This document shows, piece by piece, positions 1-6,645 of a DNA stretch of 9,073 nt. Numbering within the stretch: position 1 is the stretch's first letter; every line of letters starts with the position of its first letter. The DNA lies in contig DMBB01000185.1 of NCBI GenBank assembly GCA_003446295.1, positions 8,399 through 17,471 on the forward strand, in the 5' to 3' direction. Origin of the DNA: Erysipelotrichaceae bacterium. GTDB lineage: Bacteria > Bacillota_I > Bacilli_A > Erysipelotrichales > Erysipelotrichaceae. Made by a program: the position numbers and the translations under genes. Under the pieces are notes generated by a model. It was given only the letters and a program-made list of their open reading frames with translations, was not told the origin of the DNA and made no database searches.

Positions 1-701
1 TCGACGAATTCCGAACCGCTCATGGAGAAGAACGGAACATTTGATTCACCTGCGACTGCTTTTGCCAGCATTGTTTTACCGGTTCCCGGAGGACCTACGA
101 GCAGGATGCCCTTAGGCATCTTCGCACCGATCTTTGTGTATTTTGCGGGATCATGCAGGTAATCAACGATCTCCTGCAGTGATTCCTTGGCTTCATCTTC
201 ACCGGCAACATCCTGGAAAAGGATGCCTGAGGTGGATTTGATGTAGACTCTTGCGTTGGACTTACCCATGTTGAACATCATGGAATTGCCGCCGTCTTCC
301 AGACGCTTGCTCATCATCCTTCCTAAATAGATAAAGATGATGATCGGGAAGATCCAGGACAGCAGGAATGACAGGAACGGTGATGTCTTCTGCTGGATAT
401 CCGTTGCGAATTCCGCACCGGATTCATACAGACGTTCTGTCAGGTTGGGATCGTTCATCAGACCTGTTGTATAGACCTGGTCTTTATCTGTCTTAGACTT
501 AAAGAGGATCTGCGTGTCGGTGATCTCGACTTTTTCAATCTCCTTATTCTCAGTCATTTTCATGAATGTTCCGTAATCGACCGTCTGGATCTTTGCCTGC
601 TCCATGGCCGGGATGGCGAACAGGTTCATCAGGCTCAGTACCAGCAGGACGATCGCGTAGTAATATATCAATGGCTTTTTCGGTTTCTCAATTTTATCCA
701 T
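1..701 (-). CDS. ftsH: ATP-dependent zinc metalloprotease FtsH, N-terminal part (C-terminus beyond window)
   Basis: FtsH is a membrane-anchored hexameric AAA+ protease that degrades misfolded membrane proteins and short-lived regulators. The visible 233 residues follow the family order: a short basic cytoplasmic tail, transmembrane helix 1 (about residues 11-32), an extracytoplasmic domain of about 70 residues, transmembrane helix 2 (about 107-126), a linker with the conserved [12 protein letters not shown] segment (about 162-173), and Walker A GPPGTGKT (203-210), then the AAA+ core up to SGSEFV. Walker B, the second region of homology and the HEXXH zinc site lie beyond the left edge, so catalytic competence cannot be judged. 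Two in-frame ATGs are possible, at 707 and 701. The AGGAG at 713-709 sits 8 nt from the ATG at 701 but only 2 nt from the one at 707, so 701 is chosen. A CIRCE operator lies just upstream. Identification is very secure from the sequence of these regions. Confidence 0.96.
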   Translation of the reverse strand, partial: MDKIEKPKKPLIYYYAIVLLVLSLMNLFAIPAMEQAKIQTVDYGTFMKMTENKEIEKVEITDTQILFKSKTDKDQVYTTGLMNDPNLTERLYESGAEFATDIQQKTSPFLSFLLSWIFPIIIFIYLGRMMSKRLEDGGNSMMFNMGKSNARVYIKSTSGILFQDVAGEDEAKESLQEIVDYLHDPAKYTKIGAKMPKGILLVGPPGTGKTMLAKAVAGESNVPFFSMSGSEFV

Positions 702-723
702 AGACATTTCTCCTTTGCATACT

Positions 724-753
724 ATTTTAGCACACTCGTATTAAGAGTGCTAA
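724..753 (-). promoter_or_regulatory. Candidate sigma-A promoter of ftsH, overlapping CIRCE
   Basis: Read on the minus strand, TTAGCA (753-748) could act as the -35 element and TAAAAT (729-724) as the -10 element, with an 18-nt spacer. Matches to TTGACA and TATAAT are 4/6 and 5/6. Transcription would start near 717, leaving a leader of about 16 nt that just includes the AGGAG at 713-709. The CIRCE arms lie in and around this promoter, as expected for steric repression. The -35 match is poor and it coincides with the operator arm, so the assignment is tentative. Confidence 0.35.
727..753. promoter_or_regulatory. CIRCE operator (HrcA-binding inverted repeat) upstream of ftsH
   Basis: The arms read TTAGCACAC (727-735) and GAGTGCTAA (745-753), separated by exactly 9 nt. 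The CIRCE consensus is TTAGCACTC-N9-GAGTGCTAA, so 17 of 18 arm positions match with the correct spacer. CIRCE is the operator of the heat-shock repressor HrcA, usually found at groESL and hrcA-dnaK operons. Here its inner edge is 26 nt upstream of the ftsH start at 701, and it overlaps the probable ftsH promoter, so it should repress ftsH and release it on protein-folding stress. The divergent gene's promoter starts more than 60 nt away and is less likely to be affected. Confidence 0.88.
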
Positions 754-815
754 TACTTTGCACGATTTCATACAGGACTCACAAAATGACGCTGCTTTGT
801 GTGAAAGCTGATTCA

Positions 816-844
816 TTGACTGCTGGTATGATTGCGCATAAGAT
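816..844 (+). promoter_or_regulatory. Probable sigma-A promoter of the ECF S-component gene
   Basis: TTGACT (816-821, 5/6 to consensus) and TAAGAT (839-844, 4/6) are separated by the optimal 17 nt. Transcription would begin near 851, giving a leader of about 26 nt before the ATG at 877. Such a short leader leaves no room for a riboswitch and would exclude the upstream in-frame ATG at 832 from the message. Confidence 0.55.
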
Positions 845-876
845 TACATATATCAATTGAAGTTCAGGGGGGTTTT

Positions 877-1401
877 ATGAACAGCAACAGAAAACTGACA
901 CTGGCAGCCATGTTCCTCGCACTCGGACAGGTACTGCCGTTTATAACAGGACAGATCCCGCAGATCGGCGTGATGCTGTCACCGATGCACTTTCCGGTAC
1001 TTCTGTGCGGAATGGCATGCGGCTGGCAGTACGGCGGTCTGGTCGGATTTATCTGCCCGCTGCTGAGGTCCGTATTGTTCGGAATGCCGAGGATGTATCC
1101 CAATGCTGTGGGCATGGCGTTCGAACTGTGCACTTACGGCATCGTATCCGGCTGGATGCTTTCAAAGTTTGAGGAAAAGAGCATCAAGAACATTTATATT
1201 TCACTGATCACCGCAATGATCTGCGGCAGGATCATCTGGGGCCTTGCCTATACGATCATGCTGAGCGGAACAGATTCACCGTTCACATTCCAGGCATTCC
1301 TTGCAGGTGCATTCCTGAATGCAGTACCCGGCATCATTGCCCAGCTTGTTCTGATCCCGCTGATCATGAGGGCTCTGATCAACGCAAAACTGATCAAATA
1401 A
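877..1401 (+). CDS. ECF transporter S component (substrate-binding membrane subunit), vitamin-type, specificity unassigned
   Basis: This 174-residue, very hydrophobic protein resembles the PF12822-type S components of energy-coupling factor transporters. These bind a vitamin or vitamin precursor in the membrane and dock on a shared EcfA-EcfA'-EcfT energizing module. About five to six membrane segments can be drawn. An AxxxA pattern (A11-A15) in the first helix matches the known EcfT-docking motif, and the PMHFPVLLCG segment (about 36-45) followed by a PLLRSVLFGMP stretch (about 61-71) is typical of the family. The start at 877 is preferred over the ATG at 832 because AGGGGGG (866-872) lies 4 nt upstream of it and because the probable promoter would start transcription near 851. 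No EcfA or EcfT gene is in the window, so it is probably a solitary group II S component using a module encoded elsewhere. Pantothenate, pyridoxine-related or cobalamin-precursor substrates are all possible; I cannot choose between them. Confidence 0.85.
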   Translation: MNSNRKLTLAAMFLALGQVLPFITGQIPQIGVMLSPMHFPVLLCGMACGWQYGGLVGFICPLLRSVLFGMPRMYPNAVGMAFELCTYGIVSGWMLSKFEEKSIKNIYISLITAMICGRIIWGLAYTIMLSGTDSPFTFQAFLAGAFLNAVPGIIAQLVLIPLIMRALINAKLIK

Positions 1402-1427
1402 TCCTGCAAAAACACATATCTGAAAAT

Positions 1428-1455
1428 AATAGCACGCAATTAATTGCGTGCTATT
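1428..1455. promoter_or_regulatory. Perfect 28-bp palindrome at the marR-ABC promoter: candidate MarR operator (or weak terminator)
   Basis: The half-site AATAGCACGCAATT (1428-1441) is followed immediately by its exact reverse complement (1442-1455), with no spacer. MarR-family dimers bind such palindromes and commonly repress their own operon, and the next gene encodes a MarR protein. The right end overlaps the first two bases of the probable -35 element at 1454-1459. As RNA it could also form a hairpin 27 nt after the stop codon of the upstream gene, but what follows (GAACTTTAAAA) is not a T-tract, so a terminator role on the plus strand is less convincing. Both roles may coexist. Confidence 0.65.
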
Positions 1456-1482
1456 GAACTTTAAAAGGAAAGTGATTATCAT
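1454..1482 (+). promoter_or_regulatory. Probable promoter of the marR-ABC-ABC operon
   Basis: TTGAAC (1454-1459, 4/6 to consensus) and TATCAT (1477-1482, 5/6) are spaced by exactly 17 nt. Transcription would start near 1489, only about 14 nt before the GTG start codon at 1503 and right at the Shine-Dalgarno GGAGGTGAT (1490-1498). The leader would therefore be minimal. The adjacent palindrome at 1428-1455 would place a bound repressor over the -35 region. Confidence 0.5.
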
Positions 1483-1502
1483 AAACGATGGAGGTGATCA
1501 TT

Positions 1503-1964
1503 GTGGATCTCGGTTTCAAGATCAAGAAGATCAATGACATGATCGAGAAGGGAATCAACCACAGGCTGCAGGAGCTGGATCTGACCTTTTCCCAGCATCA
1601 TGTCCTCGTTTATCTGGAGCGTCAGGAAAACAAGACGGCCAGATTGAAGGAACTGGAAAAACATTTCAATGTTGCCCAGCCCACGATGGCCGGGATCGTG
1701 GTAAGGCTTGAATCAAAGGGACTCGTCCGCAGTTCCCTGCTGCCGGAAGACCGCAGGGTCAAAGTGGTAACACTGACGGACAGCGGCAGTCAGCTGCTGC
1801 ACGAGTCATTCCTGAGCATGCGGAACGGAGAAAAACTCCTTGTTTCAAAACTCAATGACAATGAAAAAGAAGAGCTGGGACGCCTGCTTGATATCCTGTA
1901 CAGTACGATACAGGAACAGATCAAGATTCAGGAAGAAGACAGCGGAAAGGAGAACATATGTTAA
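1503..1964 (+). CDS. MarR-family transcriptional regulator
   Basis: A 153-residue winged helix-turn-helix protein that most likely represses the exporter operon it heads. The N- and C-terminal helices form the dimer interface. The central DNA-binding part includes the helix-turn-helix with recognition helix around residues 59-75 (AQPTMAGIVVRLESKGLV region), and a beta-wing with the family hallmark DRR followed by VKVVTLT (about 83-92). The start is assigned to GTG 1503 rather than ATG 1488. The strong Shine-Dalgarno GGAGGTGAT (1490-1498) overlaps that ATG and stands 8 nt (counted from GGAGG) from the GTG, and the ATG has no ribosome binding site of its own. The gene overlaps the next one by 7 nt, so translation is probably coupled. 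The likely operator is the palindrome at 1428-1455. The inducing ligand cannot be inferred. Confidence 0.92.
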   Translation: MDLGFKIKKINDMIEKGINHRLQELDLTFSQHHVLVYLERQENKTARLKELEKHFNVAQPTMAGIVVRLESKGLVRSSLLPEDRRVKVVTLTDSGSQLLHESFLSMRNGEKLLVSKLNDNEKEELGRLLDILYSTIQEQIKIQEEDSGKENIC

Positions 1965-3721
1965 AAACACTCGCGAAACAGATCGGTGAGTATAAACGTG
2001 CGGCGATCCTGACACCGGTGTTTATGATCGGTGAAGTGCTGATGGAAGTTCTGATCCCGTACATTACCGCCAATCTGATCGATGAAGGCATTGAAGCTGC
2101 CAATATGGCTGCTGTATGGAAGTATGGCCTGATCATGCTGGTGATGGCATTTATCAGCCTTCTGTGCGGTGCAATGTCCGGTAAATATGCAGCGTATGCA
2201 TCGACCGGTTTTGCGGCAAATCTGCGCCGCAGCATGTATGAGAAGATCCAGACTTATTCATTTGCGAATATCGATAAATTTTCAACGGCAGGTCTTGTCA
2301 CACGTATGACAACGGATGTTACGAATCTGCAGAATGCATTCCAGATGATTATCCGCATGGCGGTCAGACCGCCGATGATGCTGATACTGTCAGTCATCAT
2401 GTGCGTTACGATCAGCCCGTCACTGAGTACGATCTTCCTTGTAGCGGTGGTGGTGCTTGCGGTCGCGCTGTCGATCCTGATCGTCAATACAACGAAGATC
2501 TTCCGTCAGACATTTGAAAAATACGATGCTCTGAATGCAAGCGTTCAGGAAAATGTTTCCGCTGCCAGAGTTGTCAAGGCGTTTGTCCGTGAAGACTATG
2601 AAACGGAAAAATTCAAAAAGGCTGCAGGAAACCTGAGAGCCATGTTCGTCAAGGCAGAAGCACTGATCGCCCTGAACAATCCGGTCATGATGATGATCGT
2701 TTACGGGTGCATCATTTCCCTGAGCTGGTTCGGTGCGAAGCAGGTCGTTTCCGGTGTCCTGACGACAGGACAGCTGACGTCCATGTTCTCCTACATCATG
2801 AGCATCCTGATGTCACTGATGATGCTGTCAATGGTATTTGTCATGATCACAATGTCCACGGCCAGCGCAACGCGTATTTCCGAAGTCCTGAACGAAGTGC
2901 CGGATATTGCAGATCCTGCAGATCCTGTTACGGAAGTCAAGAACGGACAGATCGACTTCAATGATGTTTCTTTTGCATACAATGCGGAAGGAAGCGGTGA
3001 AAATGTCCTGCAGGATATTGACCTGCATATTAAGTCTGGCGAAACGATCGGCATTATCGGAGGGACAGGCTCCGGTAAATCCACACTGGTCAGCCTGATC
3101 TCAAGACTGTATGACGCAACGGAGGGATCTGTAGCGGTAGGCGGCGTCAATGTCAAAGACTACGATCAGGAAGCTCTGAGAAACAAGGTCGCGGTCGTTC
3201 TTCAGAAGAACGTTCTGTTCTCAGGTACGATCCTTGACAACCTCAGATGGGGCAAGGAAGACGCAACCGAAGAAGAGTGCATCAATGCATGCAGACTCGC
3301 ATGCGCTGATGAGTTTATCGAGCGCTTCCCGGACAAATACAACTCCTGGGTCGAGCAGGGAGGAAACAACCTGTCAGGCGGTCAGAAACAGAGACTGTGC
3401 ATCGCAAGGGCTCTGCTGAAGGATCCGAAGATCATTATCCTGGATGACTCGACATCCGCAGTCGATACTGCTACGGATGCGAAGATCCGCGAAGCGTTTG
3501 CGAATACCATCCCGGATACAACGAAACTGATCATTGCCCAGAGGATCTCCTCTGTTCAGCACGCTGACAGGATCATCGTTCTGAATGACGGCAAAGTTGA
3601 CGGCTTCGATACACATGAGAATCTGCTTAACACCAATGAGATCTACCGTGACATCTATGAGACTCAGCTGAAGGGCTCCGGCGACTTTGATGAACCGGGC
3701 CAGGAAGGAGGCAGCAGATGA
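1958..3721 (+). CDS. ABC exporter half-transporter, degenerate-site subunit of a heterodimer (BmrC/TM287-like)
   Basis: A 587-residue membrane subunit: six transmembrane helices (about residues 15-300) followed by an ATPase domain (about 330-575). It has Walker A GGTGSGKS (368-375), Q-loop Q416, an intact LSGGQ signature (472-476) and Walker B ending in D496. The residue after it, normally the catalytic Glu, is Asp (D497), and the H-loop His is Gln (Q528, in IIAQR). These two replacements mark the subunit that contributes Walker A/B of the degenerate nucleotide site in heterodimeric exporters such as TM287/288, BmrCD and LmrCD. Its intact LSGGQ serves the partner's active site. The start ATG at 1958 has AAAGGAG (1946-1952) 5 nt upstream. 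It overlaps marR by 7 nt and the second half-transporter by 4 nt. Likely role: efflux of drugs or lipophilic metabolites. The substrate is unknown. Confidence 0.93.
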   Translation: MLKTLAKQIGEYKRAAILTPVFMIGEVLMEVLIPYITANLIDEGIEAANMAAVWKYGLIMLVMAFISLLCGAMSGKYAAYASTGFAANLRRSMYEKIQTYSFANIDKFSTAGLVTRMTTDVTNLQNAFQMIIRMAVRPPMMLILSVIMCVTISPSLSTIFLVAVVVLAVALSILIVNTTKIFRQTFEKYDALNASVQENVSAARVVKAFVREDYETEKFKKAAGNLRAMFVKAEALIALNNPVMMMIVYGCIISLSWFGAKQVVSGVLTTGQLTSMFSYIMSILMSLMMLSMVFVMITMSTASATRISEVLNEVPDIADPADPVTEVKNGQIDFNDVSFAYNAEGSGENVLQDIDLHIKSGETIGIIGGTGSGKSTLVSLISRLYDATEGSVAVGGVNVKDYDQEALRNKVAVVLQKNVLFSGTILDNLRWGKEDATEEECINACRLACADEFIERFPDKYNSWVEQGGNNLSGGQKQRLCIARALLKDPKIIILDDSTSAVDTATDAKIREAFANTIPDTTKLIIAQRISSVQHADRIIVLNDGKVDGFDTHENLLNTNEIYRDIYETQLKGSGDFDEPGQEGGSR

Positions 3722-5613
3722 GGGGACCCAGAAACATGGGACCGCGTCCCAAGGTTAAAAAAGGAACTCTGATGAGAGTTCTGAAGTACATGATGCAGAC
3801 ATACTGGATCCATATGATCCTGGTCGTGATCTTCATCATTACCAACGCTGTCTGCACACTGCAGGGAACACTGTTCATGCAGAAACTGATCGATGTATAC
3901 ATCCTTCCGATGATCAATACCGGAAGCCGTGATTTTGCTCCGCTGGCTGCTGCTCTGAGAAAACTTGCGGCGATCCTGCTCCTTGGTATCTTCTCTGCCT
4001 ATGCGTATAACCGCATCATGGTAACGGTAGGCCAGGGCACGATGGAAAAGATCCGTGTGGAGCTGTTCAGCCACATGCAGACACTGCCGATCAAATATTT
4101 TGATACACATGCCCATGGCGATATCATGTCTGTCTATACAAATGACATCGATACGATGAGGCAGGTCATCAGCCAGACGATCCCCCAGGTGATCAATTCC
4201 GGCGCTACGATCGTTACAACATTTGTTTCCATGGTCCGTATGAGCATTCCTCTGACAGGCGTATCTCTGATTATGATCATGGTCATGATGATCGTCTCCG
4301 GCAAGATCGGCGGACAGTCCAGAAAATACTTTGTTGAACGTCAGAAGACACTTGGCGCTGTCAACGGCTATGTTGAGGAAATGGTAGAAGGACAGAAGGT
4401 CATCAAAGTATTCTGCCATGAAGAACGGGCAGTTGAGCGTTTCATTGATCTGAATGAAAAACTGCGTGAAGCAGGCAACAATGCAAATAAGTTTGCCAAT
4501 ATCCTGATGCCGATCAATGCCAACCTCGGCAATATCAGCTATGTGCTGATCGCCGTGACCGGTGCATGGCTTGCCCTGAGCGGTTTTTCAGCACTGACAC
4601 TCGGCAGTCTGGTATCCTTCCTGACACTGAACAGGAACTTCACACGTCCTGTCAGCCAGATCTCACAGCAGGTCAACTCTGTTGCCATGGCAATGGCAGG
4701 CGCTGAACGTATCTTCAACATGATGGATGAAAAGAGCGAAGTTGATGAAGGCTACGTTGAGCTTGTCAATGTGATCGAGGAAGAAGACGGAACACTGACT
4801 GAAACAAAACAGAAGACAGGCAAGTGGGCATGGAGACATCCTCATAAGGCAGAAGGAACTGTTACCTATCAGAAACTGAACGGCAAGATAACAATGGATG
4901 ACGTTGACTTCAGTTATGACGGCAAGAAAACAGTTCTGCATAACATTACCCTGTTCGGTCTGCCGGGTCAGAAGATCGCCTTTGTCGGTTCAACAGGTGC
5001 CGGCAAGACAACGATCACGAACCTGATCAACCGTTTCTATGACATTGCGGACGGCAAGATCCGTTACGATGATATCAACATCAACAAGATCAAGAAGCCT
5101 GACCTGAGAAGATCGCTCGGCATGGTACTGCAGGACACACATCTGTTCAGCGGTACGATCATGGACAATATCCGTTACGGCCGTCTGGATGCGACAGATG
5201 AAGAATGTATTCGTGCTGCCAAACTGGCGAACGCGCATGGCTTCATCAAGAGGCTGCCGGATGGATACAACACATACATTACCGGTGACGGCGGCTCCCT
5301 TTCCCAGGGTGAAAGACAGCTGCTTGCCATTGCAAGAGCTGCTGTCGCAGACCCTCCGGCAATGATCCTTGACGAGGCAACATCTTCGATCGATACCAGA
5401 ACCGAAAAGCTTGTTCAGAAGGGTATGGATGCTCTGATGAAGGGCAGAACAACATTCGTTATTGCCCATCGTCTTTCCACCGTTCAGAACAGTGACTGCA
5501 TCCTCGTACTGGAAGACGGCAGGATCATTGAACGCGGTACGCACGAAGAACTGATCGATAAGAAGGGCAGATACTACCAGCTCTATACAGGCAATCAGAT
5601 CACTGAGGGCTGA
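3718..5613 (+). CDS. ABC exporter half-transporter, catalytic-site subunit of the heterodimer (BmrD/TM288-like)
   Basis: A 631-residue partner of the preceding subunit, with six transmembrane helices (about 25-330) and an ATPase domain (about 389-625). Walker A GSTGAGKT (424-431), Q472, Walker B with catalytic E553 and H-loop H584 are all canonical. The signature motif is altered to LSQGE (528-532). In a heterodimer this altered signature faces the degenerate Walker site of the first subunit, while this subunit's intact Walker A/B pairs with the first subunit's LSGGQ, giving one active and one degenerate site. Between the membrane domain and the ATPase domain there is a linker of about 48 residues (341-388, acidic then Trp/His-rich), against roughly 18 in the first subunit. 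I recall similar linkers in other Bacillota homologues. The start ATG overlaps the upstream stop as ATGA, with GGAGG (3707-3711) 6 nt upstream. An intrinsic terminator follows 49 nt after the stop. Confidence 0.93.
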   Translation: MRGPRNMGPRPKVKKGTLMRVLKYMMQTYWIHMILVVIFIITNAVCTLQGTLFMQKLIDVYILPMINTGSRDFAPLAAALRKLAAILLLGIFSAYAYNRIMVTVGQGTMEKIRVELFSHMQTLPIKYFDTHAHGDIMSVYTNDIDTMRQVISQTIPQVINSGATIVTTFVSMVRMSIPLTGVSLIMIMVMMIVSGKIGGQSRKYFVERQKTLGAVNGYVEEMVEGQKVIKVFCHEERAVERFIDLNEKLREAGNNANKFANILMPINANLGNISYVLIAVTGAWLALSGFSALTLGSLVSFLTLNRNFTRPVSQISQQVNSVAMAMAGAERIFNMMDEKSEVDEGYVELVNVIEEEDGTLTETKQKTGKWAWRHPHKAEGTVTYQKLNGKITMDDVDFSYDGKKTVLHNITLFGLPGQKIAFVGSTGAGKTTITNLINRFYDIADGKIRYDDININKIKKPDLRRSLGMVLQDTHLFSGTIMDNIRYGRLDATDEECIRAAKLANAHGFIKRLPDGYNTYITGDGGSLSQGERQLLAIARAAVADPPAMILDEATSSIDTRTEKLVQKGMDALMKGRTTFVIAHRLSTVQNSDCILVLEDGRIIERGTHEELIDKKGRYYQLYTGNQITEG

Positions 5614-5661
5614 CTGCATATCTGAAATACATCTATCAATATCGAAAAGACTGAAAGACAG

Positions 5662-5703
5662 AAGATCCTCCGTTCGGCTATGCTGAAACTGGAGGATCTT
5701 TTT
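5662..5703 (+). terminator. Intrinsic terminator of the marR-ABC operon, overlapping the next gene's ribosome binding site
   Basis: AAGATCCTCC (5662-5671) pairs perfectly with GGAGGATCTT (5691-5700). An inner stem TTCGG/CTGAA (5673-5677 with 5683-5687, one G-U pair) closes a 5-nt loop. A run of five T (5699-5703) ends the element. This is a textbook rho-independent terminator placed 49 nt after the exporter operon. Its 3' arm also contains GGAGG (5691-5695), which is the Shine-Dalgarno sequence of the gene starting at 5704, so in any transcript covering the whole hairpin that site is base-paired. Confidence 0.88.
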
Positions 5704-6567
5704 ATGAGAAAACGTCTGGTATTCAGAGTTGATGATATCGGCTATACGCCGGCTTATGATATGGGTGTTTTTAAGGTGTTTGAAGCAGGCATCGGAAGCA
5801 GTGCGGATGTGATGTTTGATTCACCTGACGCAGTTGAGGCACTGAAGAGATTAAAGGATATGCCATGGCTGTCTGTCGGCTGGCACAGACATCTGTGGGA
5901 AAGCCCTGTTCTGCCGAAGGAGGAAGTGCCTTCCATGGTTGATGAAGAAGGAAGATTCAAGTGGAGGCACCGTCATCCGGAACTGATGGATGAAGTGACT
6001 TACAGTGATGCTTACCGTGAATTTGATGCCGAGATGAAACTGTGCATGGATGTACTCGGCAGATATCCTGACTATGCGACAGCCAGACCGGTAAAAAATG
6101 ATCTGGAACAGGCATTCAAGGATATTCTTGATAAGTACGGGATCGTATACGGGTATTTCACCAGTGCACCCGGTCACCATATGCATGCCAAAGCAGACAG
6201 GCAATATGAAGACCTGCATATTTATTCCGTCAACATTCAGCCGGAACATGGCTTTAAACTGAAGTACTTTGATGAATATGATCCGCTGTCCGTCATGGTC
6301 TCACCTGTATGGACCGAACAGGAAGAGATCTATTTCTACGGCTGGCATCCGGGATACTGCGATGACCACATTATGAAAGAATCATCCTGCAATCTGCACC
6401 GCTGCAAGGAACATGAAGCGTGCATGAGCGATGCATACAGGGAGTGGATCATTTCCAATCAGATCGAATTGATCTCCATGAAAGATGCGATCTATGGTAC
6501 AAATGATTTCCAGGAACATCTGAAAGAGATCAACAGTCCGCTGTACTTCGGGACACTGCAGGAGTAA
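5704..6567 (+). CDS. YdjC/ChbG-like (carbohydrate deacetylase fold) protein
   Basis: A 287-residue protein of the YdjC/ChbG/HpnK family, metal-dependent hydrolases that remove acetyl groups from amino sugars such as diacetylchitobiose. Family features visible are the N-terminal FRVDDIGY (D10, D11), a Gly-rich SSADVMFDSP stretch (about 32-41), the VGWHRH motif (H61, H63) and a C-terminal HPGYCDD (215-221). In ChbG the metal is held by one Asp and two His. Here the first two ligands are evident, but the usual DSHxH segment appears to be replaced by YATARPVKND (124-133), so the third ligand is unclear. No signal peptide is seen, so it is probably cytoplasmic. The start is ATG 5704, because GGAGG (5691-5695) lies 8 nt upstream; an in-frame ATG at 5680 falls in the terminator loop and lacks a ribosome binding site. 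Only a weak candidate promoter is seen (CTGACT 5610, TATCAA 5634). Substrate unknown. Confidence 0.8.
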   Translation: MRKRLVFRVDDIGYTPAYDMGVFKVFEAGIGSSADVMFDSPDAVEALKRLKDMPWLSVGWHRHLWESPVLPKEEVPSMVDEEGRFKWRHRHPELMDEVTYSDAYREFDAEMKLCMDVLGRYPDYATARPVKNDLEQAFKDILDKYGIVYGYFTSAPGHHMHAKADRQYEDLHIYSVNIQPEHGFKLKYFDEYDPLSVMVSPVWTEQEEIYFYGWHPGYCDDHIMKESSCNLHRCKEHEACMSDAYREWIISNQIELISMKDAIYGTNDFQEHLKEINSPLYFGTLQE

Positions 6568-6599
6568 TGCCTGTCAGAAACGTGACATATAACGAACAA

Positions 6600-6630
6600 A
6601 GCCATACCGGCCGCATAAACTGGTATGGCT
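6600..6630. terminator. Bidirectional intrinsic terminator between convergent genes
   Basis: AGCCATACC (6600-6608) and GGTATGGCT (6622-6630) form a perfect 9-bp stem with a 13-nt loop. On the plus strand it is followed by the T-rich CATTTTATTT and lies 33 nt after the deacetylase-like gene. On the minus strand it lies 15 nt after the response regulator stop and is followed by TTTGTTCGTT. It can serve both convergent genes. Confidence 0.82.
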
Positions 6631-6645
6631 CATTTTATTTCTGTT

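Noticed and set aside
832..876. A 15-residue N-terminal extension of the ECF S component from ATG 832
   Set aside because: No Shine-Dalgarno precedes it, the likely transcription start is near 851, and the extension is not hydrophobic like the family's first helix. ATG 877 has a strong ribosome binding site.
754..876. Possible riboswitch in front of the ECF S-component gene
   Set aside because: The only good promoter (816-844) leaves about 26 nt of leader, and I see no conserved riboswitch core in the gap. A short inverted repeat CACAAA/TTTGTG (780-785 and 796-801) lies upstream of the promoter and is too short to interpret.
1488..1502. ATG 1488 as the start of the MarR gene
   Set aside because: The ATG overlaps the Shine-Dalgarno GGAGGTGAT that fits GTG 1503. 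Translation from 1488 would have no ribosome binding site and almost no leader.
3664..4419. A 251-codon minus-strand open frame inside the second ABC gene (and a similar one at 4990-5619)
   Set aside because: The translations are rich in His, Cys and Asp with no recognisable domain, no ribosome binding site is evident, and both lie entirely antisense to a well-conserved transporter. They are by-products of codon bias.
1958..5613. Reading D497 and Q528 as signs of a decaying pseudogene
   Set aside because: The frame is intact over the whole gene, the changes are the standard ones of heterodimeric exporters, and the partner carries the matching altered signature motif.
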